Assembly: GCA_003024985.2 (NCBI GenBank)
Contig: PXIH01S0000729.1
DNA length: 16,031 nt
Origin: Euperipatoides rowelli
Taxonomy: Eukaryota > Onychophora > Udeonychophora > Euonychophora > Peripatopsidae
Direction: 5' to 3' (one strand)
The translations under genes and the position numbers were made by a program. Positions 1 through 9,385 of this stretch are shown one piece after another (positions within the stretch are counted from its first letter, which is position 1; each line of letters starts with the position of its first letter). The notes beneath the pieces are model-generated. The model searched no databases and was not told the DNA's origin. It saw only the letters and a list, made by a program, of their open reading frames with translations.

Positions 1-500
1 AATGTATTTTTTATTATTATCTATTTTCAAAGAAAATCACTAAAAAAATCATTCTACTTAGTTAAAAAAAAATTCTAAAAATATATACAGTATATATATA
101 TTTAAAAATTTGAACTCCTCCCTCTGAAAATGTTACTTCTATCAGCATGCACAAGATGGAGCTTATTTCAAGAATTAGTGATGTATATTTTAGTAATGGA
201 AATATGAGATTGTTATACAGTAAGTACAAGATTTGTCTAAAGCACAGAATGACACCCAATCATATCTGGGTCTTATACAGTTTTGATTTTTACTACTTTG
301 TTCACATGTTTTGTAGATATTGTATGTGCTGTTTTTATTGTTTTTTCCTACACAAAAACTCATTTCTGGGGTAGGAAGGGATAAAGAATGATGGATATTG
401 ATTGCTGAAATTTTTAACTGTTATGAAAATATGTTTAAAAATAGCAAAAGGTAATTTAATAACAGATAAAACTTTCTTCAAATAATATCCATCATTCATT

Positions 501-530
501 CCCCTCCTCCCTCCCGTCACCCCTCCCATC
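501..530 (-). other. Predicted G-quadruplex-forming tract
   Basis: The plus strand is a C-rich pyrimidine tract. The minus strand, which is the sense strand of the gene and so present in its pre-mRNA, reads GGG-A-GGGG-TGAC-GGG-A-GGG over 527-509, followed by A-GG-A-GGGG. Four G-tracts with loops of 1, 4 and 1 satisfy the usual intramolecular G-quadruplex rule. It stands out because the surrounding sequence is strongly AT-rich. Folding and any effect on transcription or splicing are inference. Confidence 0.5.
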
Positions 531-1593
531 CTTCCAAGAAACAAATTTCTTCTGAAACACAATAAAACAGTACAATAGTTACAACACCGGTGCTGTCACA
601 TGGACAACCAACTGTAGTTGAACCACGTCTCCATGGATAGTTTAATTATTATATTATATCAATATAATGTTATGCATAGCAGAAAGTTTCTACAATAACA
701 TAATAGTTTAGTAAAAGGCATGTACAACTTTTTTTTAAATAGATAAATAAACTAACACCTGCTTTAATTATCAGTTATTTTTAAAGAATGTTATAATTTC
801 ACAATAATTTTCATTTCATATGTTCTGAACCAGGGTTTCTTAACCTATGGGTTGTGAGTCATGACCCAAAATTGAGTTGCTTGGCATATTTTGTGGGTCG
901 CAAAATGTTTTCAACAAAAACAATATTTTTGAGCTAATAACATACGATGAGTTACAAGTACAAAACTAATATTAAAAACCTCTCGAACCACTGTGAGTTA
1001 AATGTAATAGTTTCTTGTTATTCAGAATTTGCTAAAAGTTATTGTGGCAACTCTCCACACATTTTATTTATCTATCACTATCTGGCAACTGTCGATAATG
1101 TGTTTCTGTATTTGCTAATGAATTTGTTTCTGTTTGTTTTTACTAATGGACGTTATGCGTTGCATTTCCCACAGTTCTTAAAAGTTTGCAATAACATAGT
1201 CATTGTAAAAAGTACCTAAAGTAACTAGAAGACCTAAGTCCCATTTTACCACATGTTTAACATATGCACATGTATTTTCATCATTATGGAAAGGCTCATG
1301 GAAGTTGTGTCAAAGTTATTGAAATCTATCAAAAATGATTATCATAGGGTTGGGGAATAGTGAATTTCACATGTAGTTGGAGTTAGCGTTCAGGGTAATG
1401 GTAAGGTTAGGACTGTAAAAAAAATAAGGCTGCTATCCATCTTGATCATGTGACTAAATGTGAATTAGGCTATCAGTTTCTAGACAGTTTCCAGTCGTTT
1501 TCTAGACACGGAATGTCAGTAGAGGACTATGTGACTCTTTGGTACCTAGGGCTTAGCTTACTCTTCTCACCCCCCTTCTGAAAATATTTTAAT

Positions 1594-1699
1594 AAGCTTT
1601 TTTTTTTAAGTTGACTGGACGTTTTGTTGACTTTGTCAGATTTTCTAAGCTTTTTTTTAGTTGACTAAACGTTTTGTTAATTATTGTTGACTTCATGTC
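1594..1699. repeat. Imperfect tandem duplication, period about 53 bp, inside the hAT-like element
   Basis: Two adjacent copies start at AAGCTTTTTTTT (1594 and 1647). Each continues with a T-run, AGTTGACT, then ACGTTTTGTT, then GTTGACTT and a CTGATTT/CAGATTTT-like end. The second copy has small insertions and substitutions, so the duplication is old. Confidence 0.6.
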
Positions 1700-1992
1700 T
1701 GATTTGATAATCTTTTTCTTTCTTTTGCTGTTAGCATTTTTAAAGTTTAAATTTCTCTTTGATACTGATCCAATTTATTTGCTTCTGAAAGAAACACTGA
1801 TTCTATTGTATGAGCTATTCCGTGCCACATGGGAAAAAGTAAGTAACTTAATGAGATATCTAGCATAAACAAACAAAAAAATACCAAGAAAATAATCTGC
1901 TTTATTAGAATAAAAAAAAAACATTACCAGTACATGAGTAGGTGAGTTTATTTGCACCACCAACTAATTTTTTTTTTTGCACCCTTCCACTG

Positions 1993-2008
1993 CCCCCCCC
2001 CCCCCCCC
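1993..2008. repeat. Homopolymer C16 run
   Basis: Sixteen consecutive C residues (G16 on the gene's sense strand) lie inside the hAT-like element, in local context CCTTCCACTG before and TTAGTCCACCACTG after. Run length is prone to sequencing and assembly error. Confidence 0.9.
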
Positions 2009-4055
2009 TTAGTCCACCACTGCCAAATGTGTTGAATGCACTTGCTTTTCGGGCATAATTTTTGGGTTGCTAACCAAAACTATTACCCCAATCTGGGTCG
2101 TGACTCAAAAAGTTAAGAAACCTTATTCTGAAACAATAAAAATCAATCCAAGCTAAGAGATTGGCACAAATGAATCATTATCTATATTGTTTATTACTAT
2201 TTGAGATGAATAAATAATACTTTAAACTTCTGAAAAAAGCATCTTATACAATTACGATATGGTATCTATTAATAGCATTTTTATTTTGCATAACATTTGA
2301 ACTCAAAAGTAATAAAAACAGCTGAATAACTTTTATGATGCTCTTTCATTCTATAGCTATGATTAAATTTCAATATACTTTAATAAAAAATAAATTCCAT
2401 TCCATTTTGTTATGAGGTGAGGAATAAAAAGAGAATAATTGCCTCAGATGATGGCTGACCATTATCGTAGCCATAATTTTATTTTGGCTTAATTTTTTAT
2501 AATATGTGTGTAAAAGAAGGGTGCTAAATTTTAACTTGCTTTTGCTGGTGCAGGAACTTTACGGAATGGTAATGGGTAATGTACATGACTCAACAATGTT
2601 ACAAATGGGGTCAATAAAAACTAAATATACAAGACTTGGATCTCATTCTGACCTAGTGATATACGATATTAGTGCTAAAAGCTCTTTTTTTATTGTAACA
2701 AAGCCTTTAAAAAAATAATAATACCCTTCCTTACAGGACAACAACATATTATTATTTTACACAATTAAGTATTATTTGTTAAAACATATAATTTTATGTA
2801 TTTTATTTTTGAAAAGATGTGTTTATAGTTCATATGTTACCTTTTCTAATATGAGCACTGTTTGTTTATTGATAATGACATTTGCAAATACTCTCAAACC
2901 CAAAAAATTATTCATATGACTTTTGAACTGGACAATAATTTTATTTTTAATAGCGTTTTTTTTTTTTTGGAATTTTTTTTTAAACAAGTGAAATTTTTTT
3001 AGTACTATTTTTTGAAATTAATTCATTAAAAAAATCATTTTGTGTGACCTTTACGGGTTAAGATATTATTAAAATACTGTCAATGACCACATGTATTTTA
3101 TTTAGTGGCAGAAATAGTAGTTCCAAAGAATAGAAGTAATGACATTAATTAAAAATGAATTAAACATAGTAACATACAATAATTATCACTGCTAATATTT
3201 TATTTTATGGCAATAGACTGGTCATATCAATTGTCCAGGTGATCTGGCCAACTTATTTATTAATTATCATTTACACACACACAAAAAGATGATCAGAAGA
3301 TGTTATGAATTAATAGTCTAACCGACTCAAATAGATAGTCATAGTTCTTGAAAACTTCTACAGAAATAAGAAATGTTATTAACACTATTTGATTTTATAG
3401 CATTAGGTACTAAATTGAAGGACGTGCTATTTTGATAAATAACCTGTTAAATATTATACGACTGGGGAATACACGGTCAAATTGAATTTATTCAATAAAT
3501 ATTGTACTTTTTGTGTATGTATGAGTAAATGTGAACTGTGATCCAGAAATCTTTGATAAAATGAAGACCTCAGGAGGTAAATAATTTGTTATTAGATTCT
3601 TACTTAAATAAAAGGATTCATTAATAATAAATATTTTGATATAATTTTTATATATACTGTATCTGAAAACTCTTTTTCAACAAATAAACTATTTTATTGA
3701 GTTGTCTTCAAATACTCATAACCCATAATTAAACATGAGCCAAGCTTGGATATAAAAGTATATTTTATTTTTAAATAATTTTGGTTATTGATTAATTAAA
3801 TCCAATGACAATGTAAATATATGTTTTAATAATGATTTACAAAAATGCTTTGCTAAATAATTTTTTTTTAAAAATTACAACAAAAATTTTCATACAAAAA
3901 TATTTAAAAAGGTAAAAATAAAAATTTACTAAAAAAAAAAAAAAAAGCCATATGTCAATGAAAAAAAATTTAATAGAAATCCCGAATGGTGGCACCACAT
4001 ACTTTTGGCAAAATCCTATTTCATTTTATTTTTTTGTCATCAATAATTTAATTAA

Positions 4056-4260
4056 CCCTTTCCACTCCACATTAAAATTGCATTCTTTTAAATCCCCTGA
4101 TTTTAATTTTAGTTTTTTTTTTTAAATCGTTTAGTACGATACCTTTGAACATAAATTTTACTAATTTGAAGCATTTTTGAGGCTAATAATGATTGTTAAA
4201 TTGATGTATTGTAAAGAACAAATGTCTACATATTACCGTCAGTGGAGTGGATGGCTAAGG
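4056..4260. mobile_element. piggyBac-like MITE with TTAA target duplication
   Basis: A 205-bp unit is flanked on both sides by TTAA (4052-4055 and 4261-4264), the target duplication diagnostic of piggyBac transposition. The left terminus is CCCTTTCCACTCCACA. The right terminus, read inward on the minus strand, is CCTTAGCCATCCACTCCACT, giving imperfect inverted repeats that share CCACTCCAC. It is too short to encode a transposase and has no open frame of note, so it is a non-autonomous miniature element that would depend on a piggyBac-type enzyme elsewhere. TTAA is common in AT-rich DNA, so the call rests on the combination of TTAA with matching CCY ends and the shared inner motif. Confidence 0.7.
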
Positions 4261-4808
4261 TTAAGTCAATTTAATTGTTTTTAACTGTTATCACTTTTTT
4301 TTTTTAACAATTTAAAATAGATTTTTTTCTTATTTTTATATAATTTTTCTTTTTTTGAGTAGCTGTCTTTAAAAAACAATAATATTGAGAGCAAATATAA
4401 TATCAAAGCCCATGCAAAACATTTAAACACACTCTAATCATCTGTTATACCTTTTTGGCTATTAATAACTTTTAAAATGTTAAAAAAAAAAATAATAATA
4501 ATTTTTTTCATCCTTTCATAAGATTCATATTTCCCAAATGATAAAAATTTTATGCTAATGGGAAAAATACATGAAAATGTTTCATACTTAACTATTTGAT
4601 GTTATTACCAAGATTAGAATATTCCAATTTAGGTTTTGAAACAAATTAAACTAGAAGTCAAACATTATTAAATATGGAAGCAAATTACTTAATGCAATGC
4701 ATTAAATCATACTTCTTTTTTTAAATAATAAAAAAAAACATTTATTTCAAAGAATGCATGTCAAATAACATAATGAATGAACATGCTGAATAAATCCATC
4801 AAGGTTAC

Positions 4809-5010
4809 CTGTAGGGTAAGCAATTTCTCCACTATTCTCCAAATCAACTTGGGCTTCTAGCGAGAGTGTGTCAAAGCGGTTAAGAAAGAAATCCCAGCTG
4901 AGGATGGGGCATTCTGGTAATGTGTGGTAAAGCTGATATAGGCGATGAAGAATCATAGGTCTGTCATCTATGACTGAATCAAACTGCGTTTCTAAACAAG
5001 TGCACAGACA
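4809..5010 (-). CDS. unc79: UNC79 homologue, internal exon (fifth, last visible)
   Basis: 202-nt exon: 67 codons plus one base (G) of a codon continued in an exon outside the window or not recognised here. It reads CLCTCLETQFDSVIDDRPMI, LHRLYQLYHTLPECPILSWD, FFLNRFDTLSLEAQVDLENS, GEIAYPT. The run QFD-VI-DRP, LYQL, WDFFLNRFD-L-LEAQ is characteristic of UNC79. The acceptor is CTATTGTTTAG and the donor GTAACC; frame continues past the donor for some codons (GNLDGFIQHV), so intron retention here would not stop at once. The internal Met that opens a shorter reading (RPMILHRL) is not a translation start. Confidence 0.88.
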
Positions 5011-6665
5011 CTAAACAATAGAATAAAAGGTTTGAAATTATTTGATGTTATTTAAATTTGCTAATGATGCTATTTTGATATAAATCAACAAATTTATAAT
5101 GTTTTATAATGCATTTAGAAAAAGGTAACTATGTTAAATAGAATTTGGATTGATATTATCAAAAAAAAAAAAAAAAGACCATATGCTAAATTTTTAATCT
5201 TGAGCACAAATGGATTTGGTAGCATTTAAAAATCTGCAGGTTATACATTAATAAGCTTCTAGCCTTCCAGCATTAATACAGATAAATCTTGATTTACATA
5301 AGAATTGTGTTGTTGGCAATCTGTGTGTAAATCAAACTTAAGCTTTTCAAAGAAAGTAATGGATATTCAAAGTATTATTAATGAAAAAAAAAAAAATGAG
5401 TTCATTTATTTCCTTCATACATCCTAGTTTAAATGGAAAAAAAATAATGCTCCCATTTTAGAATAAGAACATGCAAGATAATAAAAAGTGCATTAAAAAA
5501 ATAAACTAAAACTATAATTTTATTTATGGTAATTTTATAAAATTCCCATAAACCTTCTATAGCAGCAAGACTCAATTTATTAAATTATGTTAAGAGGTAA
5601 AAAAAAAAACTTTAGTTAATTTACTACTAGATGGCGCTAATGCAGCATGATTGTACATCTGCATTTTTATAAAATGTTAGTCAATATTTCTAGCTCTTCC
5701 ATGAAAAATAATGAAATTGGTTCTGCTTTTATTCACATCAATATTCAAAATTATTTTAATATATTTGGATTGTAATGTTCCATTAAAAAGAAATTTTCAG
5801 TTTAGCATGACTAGTTTTTAAACTAAATTCTAAACAAAACTTATATACCCATTTAAATAACTGACAAAGTTAATGGTCTATAGATGGAATTGTGCAACAT
5901 TCTATTTGAGATGAAAACAGCAAATGTTGTTGACATTTTAATTAAAATTAGTTGAACATGAAGGGAACATATTTAGTGATTCTCTATTTCTAAGATTTTG
6001 CACAAAAAAATTATTACAAAACTTTAAAATCGATGGAAAACAGGACGTTTCATGTATCGGCCACTTTAAGGCAAAACTACAGGACACTGTAGTAAAACCA
6101 TAAAGCAGATATTTAAAATGGGGCTGTCCCATTCAAAATGGCATGCATGTCCACTTTATATTTACCCAAAATGTCTTTAGATCATTCAGATGTGGGTTGA
6201 GTCTAGAAAGTTGGAAACTGCAGTTCCTTCTCATGTCAAGGACCATTCTATGAGCAGTCACTATTTGGATTTTTGTACAGGTCTATTTAGGGGTTTAGGA
6301 CCTATTTATTTTTGAGGGATGTATATATGCTATATTGTTTACTTTGCCTAGGAATGTGTAAAAGACATTCCTGCAAATTTTGTTATGATAATTTAAACTT
6401 AGGCGTATTTTAAAGAATTAAGGAAGAGTAGGTTATGCATTCTACTGTACATGCTGAACTTGTTTACGGTTTTATGGTAAATAAATTATTTTCTAGAACA
6501 CAAAAAACTTGATGTTTGATCCAATTAGTTCATTTAAATGACATTTCAGAGTTTTTTTTTAAAAAATAAATTTCCTGTAGGAAATTTTTGTGTTTATTTA
6601 CATTCTATTCAATTGATCAAGATACAGAATAATTCCATAGTGCGCACTGATGTCGAAAGAAAACA

Positions 6666-6766
6666 TGCCATTGTCAGCAGTGGCGATGCCCAGGGTCGAA
6701 CCTACGACCTTTTAAATACACTAGCGCCGGTAGCCAAAAACCTAGACCACTGGACCACCGAAGCTA
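6666..6766 (-). repeat. tRNA-derived SINE (decayed)
   Basis: On the minus strand the sequence has an RNA polymerase III A-box-like GGTGGTCCAGTGGTCTAGG (6759-6741) and a B-box-like AGGTTCGACCC (about 6703-6693), spaced as in a tRNA. It is not a working tRNA: the 5' GCTTCGG has no pairing partner at the expected 3' position and the T-stem is broken. A hairpin follows at 6684-6667 (minus-strand GCCACTG-CTGA-CAATGGC). Together these mark the tRNA-like head of a SINE whose tail I cannot delimit; it could extend further toward 6630. A solitary decayed tRNA pseudogene is the alternative. Confidence 0.62.
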
Positions 6767-6874
6767 TACAGACATTTTAGAAATCGATTTCTAGCTTGTG
6801 GTCCTTTTGATAGACTAGATAAGATCAAAATTTTTTTAAAGTTTAAATCTGAATAAATTATGTAAATACTAGTA

Positions 6875-7532
6875 CAGGTATGGCAAATAAGTGTCACAGG
6901 TGCCAAAGATGACACTTTAGAAATTTTCGGTGGCACTACAGAAATTTAAGTTATCATTGAAATTTTATCATATAAAATAGACTATATATTCAAACGTAAA
7001 ATGGTATAAAACAAGAATCGTTTTCATTTATTAAACAGCAATGCTATAATTCCAGGCTGGTGAGTGTTGAAGAACATAATCAAAAAATGTGCTTAACTTC
7101 ATAGGTTTCAGCATCAACAGCTTTATTATATAAGTACCTCTTCCCTTGTTATGATCTACTTTTCATATAAACATATTTGAACACATGCATAATTCAGTAA
7201 TTAAGATTAAACTTCAAATAAACTACATCGTAATGAGCAACACCTTCAGCTTTTCACAACACGTATTTCTACAATGGAGAATTCACGTTTTAGCAATGAT
7301 CCTATACGAGAGTTTCACCTGTATGTCTACATAAAATCTCATTATTAATACAAATCTGAAATCACTGTGCCCAGTATTCTACTCTGCCCTAACAGCGAGT
7401 ACCATTTATTTATAAAATTCAATAAATAGCCTATTACAGTAACATAACTTAATATATGTGCTAATAGAAGCATTGGTTTATCAACTTTTATTTAATTTTA
7501 GCATGTTGAACAAATCCAATTTACCATCCCTG
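6875..7532. mobile_element. Non-autonomous hAT-like element
   Basis: The left end reads CAGGTATGGCAAATAAG and the right end, on the other strand, CAGGGATGGTAAATTGG; 11 of the first 13 bases match. The left subterminal part holds repeated GTGTCAC / GTGCCAAAG / GTGGCAC motifs, similar in style to Charlie-type hAT ends. The 8-bp flanks TACTAGTA and TAAAATTA agree at only 5 positions, so the duplication is weak and the boundaries are provisional. The 658-bp interior has no transposase-like open frame. It ends about 140 bp before the donor of the exon at 7671-7852. Confidence 0.5.
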
Positions 7533-7670
7533 TAAAATTAATATTTTCTGGAAAATTAAATTGATATTTTATAAAAAATAAATTAGAATTTAAAAATATA
7601 AAACTTGAGGGAAAAAATAATCAGAATTTTTATTTTATAGGAATAGAAGAATGAAAAAGTACAAACATAC

Positions 7671-7852
7671 CAAGATGGCAGATTTTTTGATAGTTTCAAA
7701 ATAAAGCGTAGCCCGTTGGGCTACAGCAGCATGGATGTCATCCATTGTAGCGATTAAATAACAAAAGGCATTGGCAAGAGAGGAAGAAAGAGTGGGACTG
7801 GTTTTTACAGGTTCAGGATCAAGAAATCGTGCTAACACAGTCACTTTTTCAA
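7671..7852 (-). CDS. unc79: UNC79 homologue, internal exon (fourth)
   Basis: 182-nt exon: two bases completing the Val codon, then exactly 60 codons, ending in phase 0. It reads EKVTVLARFLDPEPVKTSPT, then LSSSLANAFCYLIATMDDIH, then AAVAQRATLYFETIKKSAIL. The order VEKVTVLARF, SSLANAFCYLI, MDD, VAQRATLYF matches what I know of UNC79 from vertebrates and flies, where this is a helical repeat region. The acceptor is TTTCTTTACAG and the donor a strong GTATGT. An ATG upstream in the same open frame (MFVNFF, near 7874) lies in intron sequence and is not a start codon. Confidence 0.9.
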
Positions 7853-8002
7853 CTGTAAAGAAATTAACAAACATTGTTACATGATAAATAGAATAGAATA
7901 CATGATAAATAAATAAATAGAAATTAATAATGAAAATTTATTACAAAATTAAATAGACAAATAATAATACAAGAGTTTTTAATAACTCAATGACCTTCTA
8001 AA

Positions 8003-8076
8003 CAAATAAAGCTAAAAATATAAATCGTTGGCGAACTTCCACCTCGGAGAACACACTCAATGATGACGATGAATGA
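8003..8076 (+). pseudogene. 5'-truncated LINE fragment, extreme C-terminus of ORF2 (copy 1)
   Basis: From 8008 the plus strand reads KAKNINRWR, then TSTSENTLNDDDE and a stop (8074-8076). It aligns with the tail of the copy at 8586-8850 (KAQDRNHWQ, then SASENAPDDDDD). The R-x-x-W block followed by a short hydrophilic tail is typical of the very end of reverse-transcriptase polyproteins of non-LTR retrotransposons. The GAT-rich 3' end is therefore partly coding, as a run of Asp. Only the last 70 or so bases are present, a usual outcome of incomplete reverse transcription. Confidence 0.55.
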
Positions 8077-8186
8077 CATGCAACACAATGGTGATTGTAT
8101 TTATTTCAGAAATAAAAATAAATACCAGGATTAAATTTTAAAAATATTAAAAATGCTAGTAACAATATGTTTATATGTATTATATG

Positions 8187-8564
8187 CAGAGCCCCCACAC
8201 AGGGGAGGGGGAGGAGTGTTGGATGGGGCTGTAGTCCCAGGGCCATAAGAAACTACATAGTTTATGACAAGGGTTGATGGGGCGGGGGGTGGCTTGTAGA
8301 CCTGGACAAAGGTCCATAGGCCAAACAAAGATCAACAAATCATCCGTACAACAACAACAAAAAAAGAGTATCAAATCTTCACTAAGAATTGCTGTAGGTG
8401 TGAACAAGGGGCCTACAGGTCCACCAAAGATAAACAAAATGTTCATACAACCAAAAACAAAAAATATTATCAAATCTTCAAGAACAAGGAGAAGCTCATC
8501 AAAAATATGTAAGGCTTTGCCTGGATTTCTAGTCCCGGGACCCCAATTTTGATGTGGGGCTCTG
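8187..8564. mobile_element. Short inverted-repeat element (hAT-like MITE) with internal duplication
   Basis: A 378-bp unit is bounded by inverted ends CAGAGCCCCCACAC (left) and CAGAGCCCCACATC (right, other strand). The adjacent 8-mers are ATTATATG (8179-8186) and TGTATATG (8565-8572), 6 of 8 identical, as for a decayed hAT target duplication. It is much richer in G/C at its ends than the intron around it. Inside, an imperfect direct duplication of about 100 bp starts at GGTCCA (8311 and 8418), each copy running through a CAACAA/CAAAAA tract to ATCAAATCTTCA. Parts resemble the element near 14890-15102 (ACTACATAGTT-TATGACA in both), suggesting one family. Confidence 0.58.
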
Positions 8565-8585
8565 TGTATATGTTTTATAGACTTT

Positions 8586-8850
8586 TGGATGAAATGAGGA
8601 AAATGGAATTATGCAGGGCATGTCTTGAGTGGCTCTGTAGGAATTAGACTAGTAACATTACTTGAGGAATGGACAGAAAGGGAAACAATCAGAGGAAGAG
8701 TAAGAAGAGAATGGCTATATGATGTTTTAAGGACTGGGATAACATCAGGCAATTCTCTGTATTGTAAAGAAAAGCTCAAGATAGAAATCATTGGCAATCC
8801 ATGAACGCGTACTCCGCCTCGGAGAACGCACCCGATGATGATGATGATTA
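8586..8850 (+). pseudogene. Degenerate LINE fragment, C-terminal end of ORF2 (copy 2)
   Basis: Frames interrupted by stops and shifts together give the ending usual in non-LTR retrotransposon polymerase proteins. RGRVRREWLYDVLR starts at 8691, then after a frame change KAQDRNHWQSMNAYSASENA is followed by PDDDDD, encoded by the GAT run at 8834-8848. RGR-R--W--D---- then A-DR--W is a known LINE C-terminal signature. The copy is 5'-truncated and inactive. Upstream, 8586-8690 reads as decayed sequence of the same element, with stops; the exact 5' break is not visible. A (GAT)n-type tail is known in RTE-like LINEs, but I leave the clade open. Confidence 0.62.
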
Positions 8851-9385
8851 TACTGTATATCACTTGTTTCTCTTCATATTTTAATGTAAGCTCGCATTAT
8901 GGAAAGTGCTAATGATTCTAGAAATTTACCGAAAATTGAAAATAATAATATATAAGATCATCTCTAACAATTTTTATAAATGGGGATTATTATATGGCAA
9001 ACAGAATTTCATATGTTTGATCAAGAAATTAAATGAGATACAATATTTTGAAATTCACTGTTAATTGTATATAAATATATAGATAGACACAGATGTACAG
9101 TATATATTAGTCAAAGCTAGTTGGACTATTTTCACACATATATCCATTTTGTAACAAGTAAATTTTATATTTAAAAATTGCTTATAAAAATGTTTTTGTA
9201 CCCTAGTGCACATTCTAAAATACCGGTAGGGTGGTGGGCACCATATATAATTCCTTAATGATGAAAATAGATGCGTAGATGTAAAAAAAACAATAGAATC
9301 TGGATTGTATCGCCTGTATTTAGACAATTCTCTAACTATCCCCACCACTACTTAATTCGGTCATCTGTGTGTTTTGCACTCAATT

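Larger units (their letters stand above)
831..2125. mobile_element. Non-autonomous hAT-like DNA transposon
   Basis: Imperfect terminal inverted repeats bound a 1295-bp unit. The left end starts CAGGGTTTCTTAACC and continues through GTGAGTCATGACCC. The right end, read on the other strand, is TAAGGTTTCTTAAC followed by TTTTTGAGTCACGACCC. The flanks carry an imperfect 8-bp target duplication, TTCTGAAC (823-830) and TTCTGAAA (2126-2133), 7 of 8 identical. An 8-bp duplication and CAGGG-type ends with a GACCC motif are typical of hAT elements. Open frames inside (947-1219, 1674-1868) show no transposase I recognise, so it is probably a deletion derivative. It contains a 53-bp tandem duplication and a C16 run. 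Confidence 0.72.
1..4808 (-). other. Intron of the UNC79 homologue after the last visible exon (incomplete)
   Basis: The donor GTAACC at 4808 opens an intron that runs off the left edge. I saw no further convincing UNC79 exon on the minus strand; a short exon could be missed. Besides the hAT-like element, the piggyBac-like MITE and the G-rich tract listed separately, 1-495, 530-830, 2126-4055 and 4265-4740 are plain AT-rich sequence with homopolymer runs, including an A16 run at 3931-3946. The short open frames here (for example 2506-2718 on the plus strand) have low-complexity, Phe/Lys/Asn-rich products with no recognisable family and are taken as chance. Confidence 0.7.
5011..7670 (-). other. 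Intron of the UNC79 homologue between exons four and five
   Basis: 2660-bp GT-AG intron in phase 0 (donor GTATGT, acceptor CTATTGTTTAG). The part 5011-6660 holds no gene I can support. It has an A16 run (5161-5176), a 10-bp inverted pair TTGATTTACA / TGTAAATCAA near 5291 and 5327, and a CTAGATGGCGCTA motif at 5627-5639. The stretch around 6040-6110 (GGACGTTTCATGTATCGGCC) has a repeat-like texture but no boundary I can define. The SINE and the 658-bp hAT-like element are listed separately. Confidence 0.75.

Noticed and set aside
947-1219. 90-codon open frame inside the hAT-like element
   Set aside because: No hAT transposase motifs seen; hydrophobic, Phe/Tyr/Asn-rich product typical of AT-rich noise.
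3041-3061. Second piggyBac-like end (minus strand TTAACCCGTAAAGGTCACAC)
   Set aside because: The end looks plausible, but I found no matching opposite end with TTAA within about 800 bp upstream, so an element cannot be supported.
6036-6110. GGACGTTTC / CGGCCACTTTAAGG text resembling a dispersed invertebrate repeat
   Set aside because: No boundaries, inverted ends or second copy inside the window.
6684-6766. Functional tRNA gene
   Set aside because: The acceptor stem cannot pair, the T-stem is broken and no convincing anticodon arm is visible; a SINE head or pseudogene fits better.
6538-6780. 80-codon plus-strand open frame
   Set aside because: Its C-terminal half is the antisense of the SINE, which carries the coding-looking GC content.
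8274-8552. 92-codon plus-strand open frame, Lys/Ser/Gln-rich
   Set aside because: It lies entirely inside the inverted-repeat element and crosses its internal duplication. Composition follows the CAA/AAA-rich DNA and no family is recognisable.
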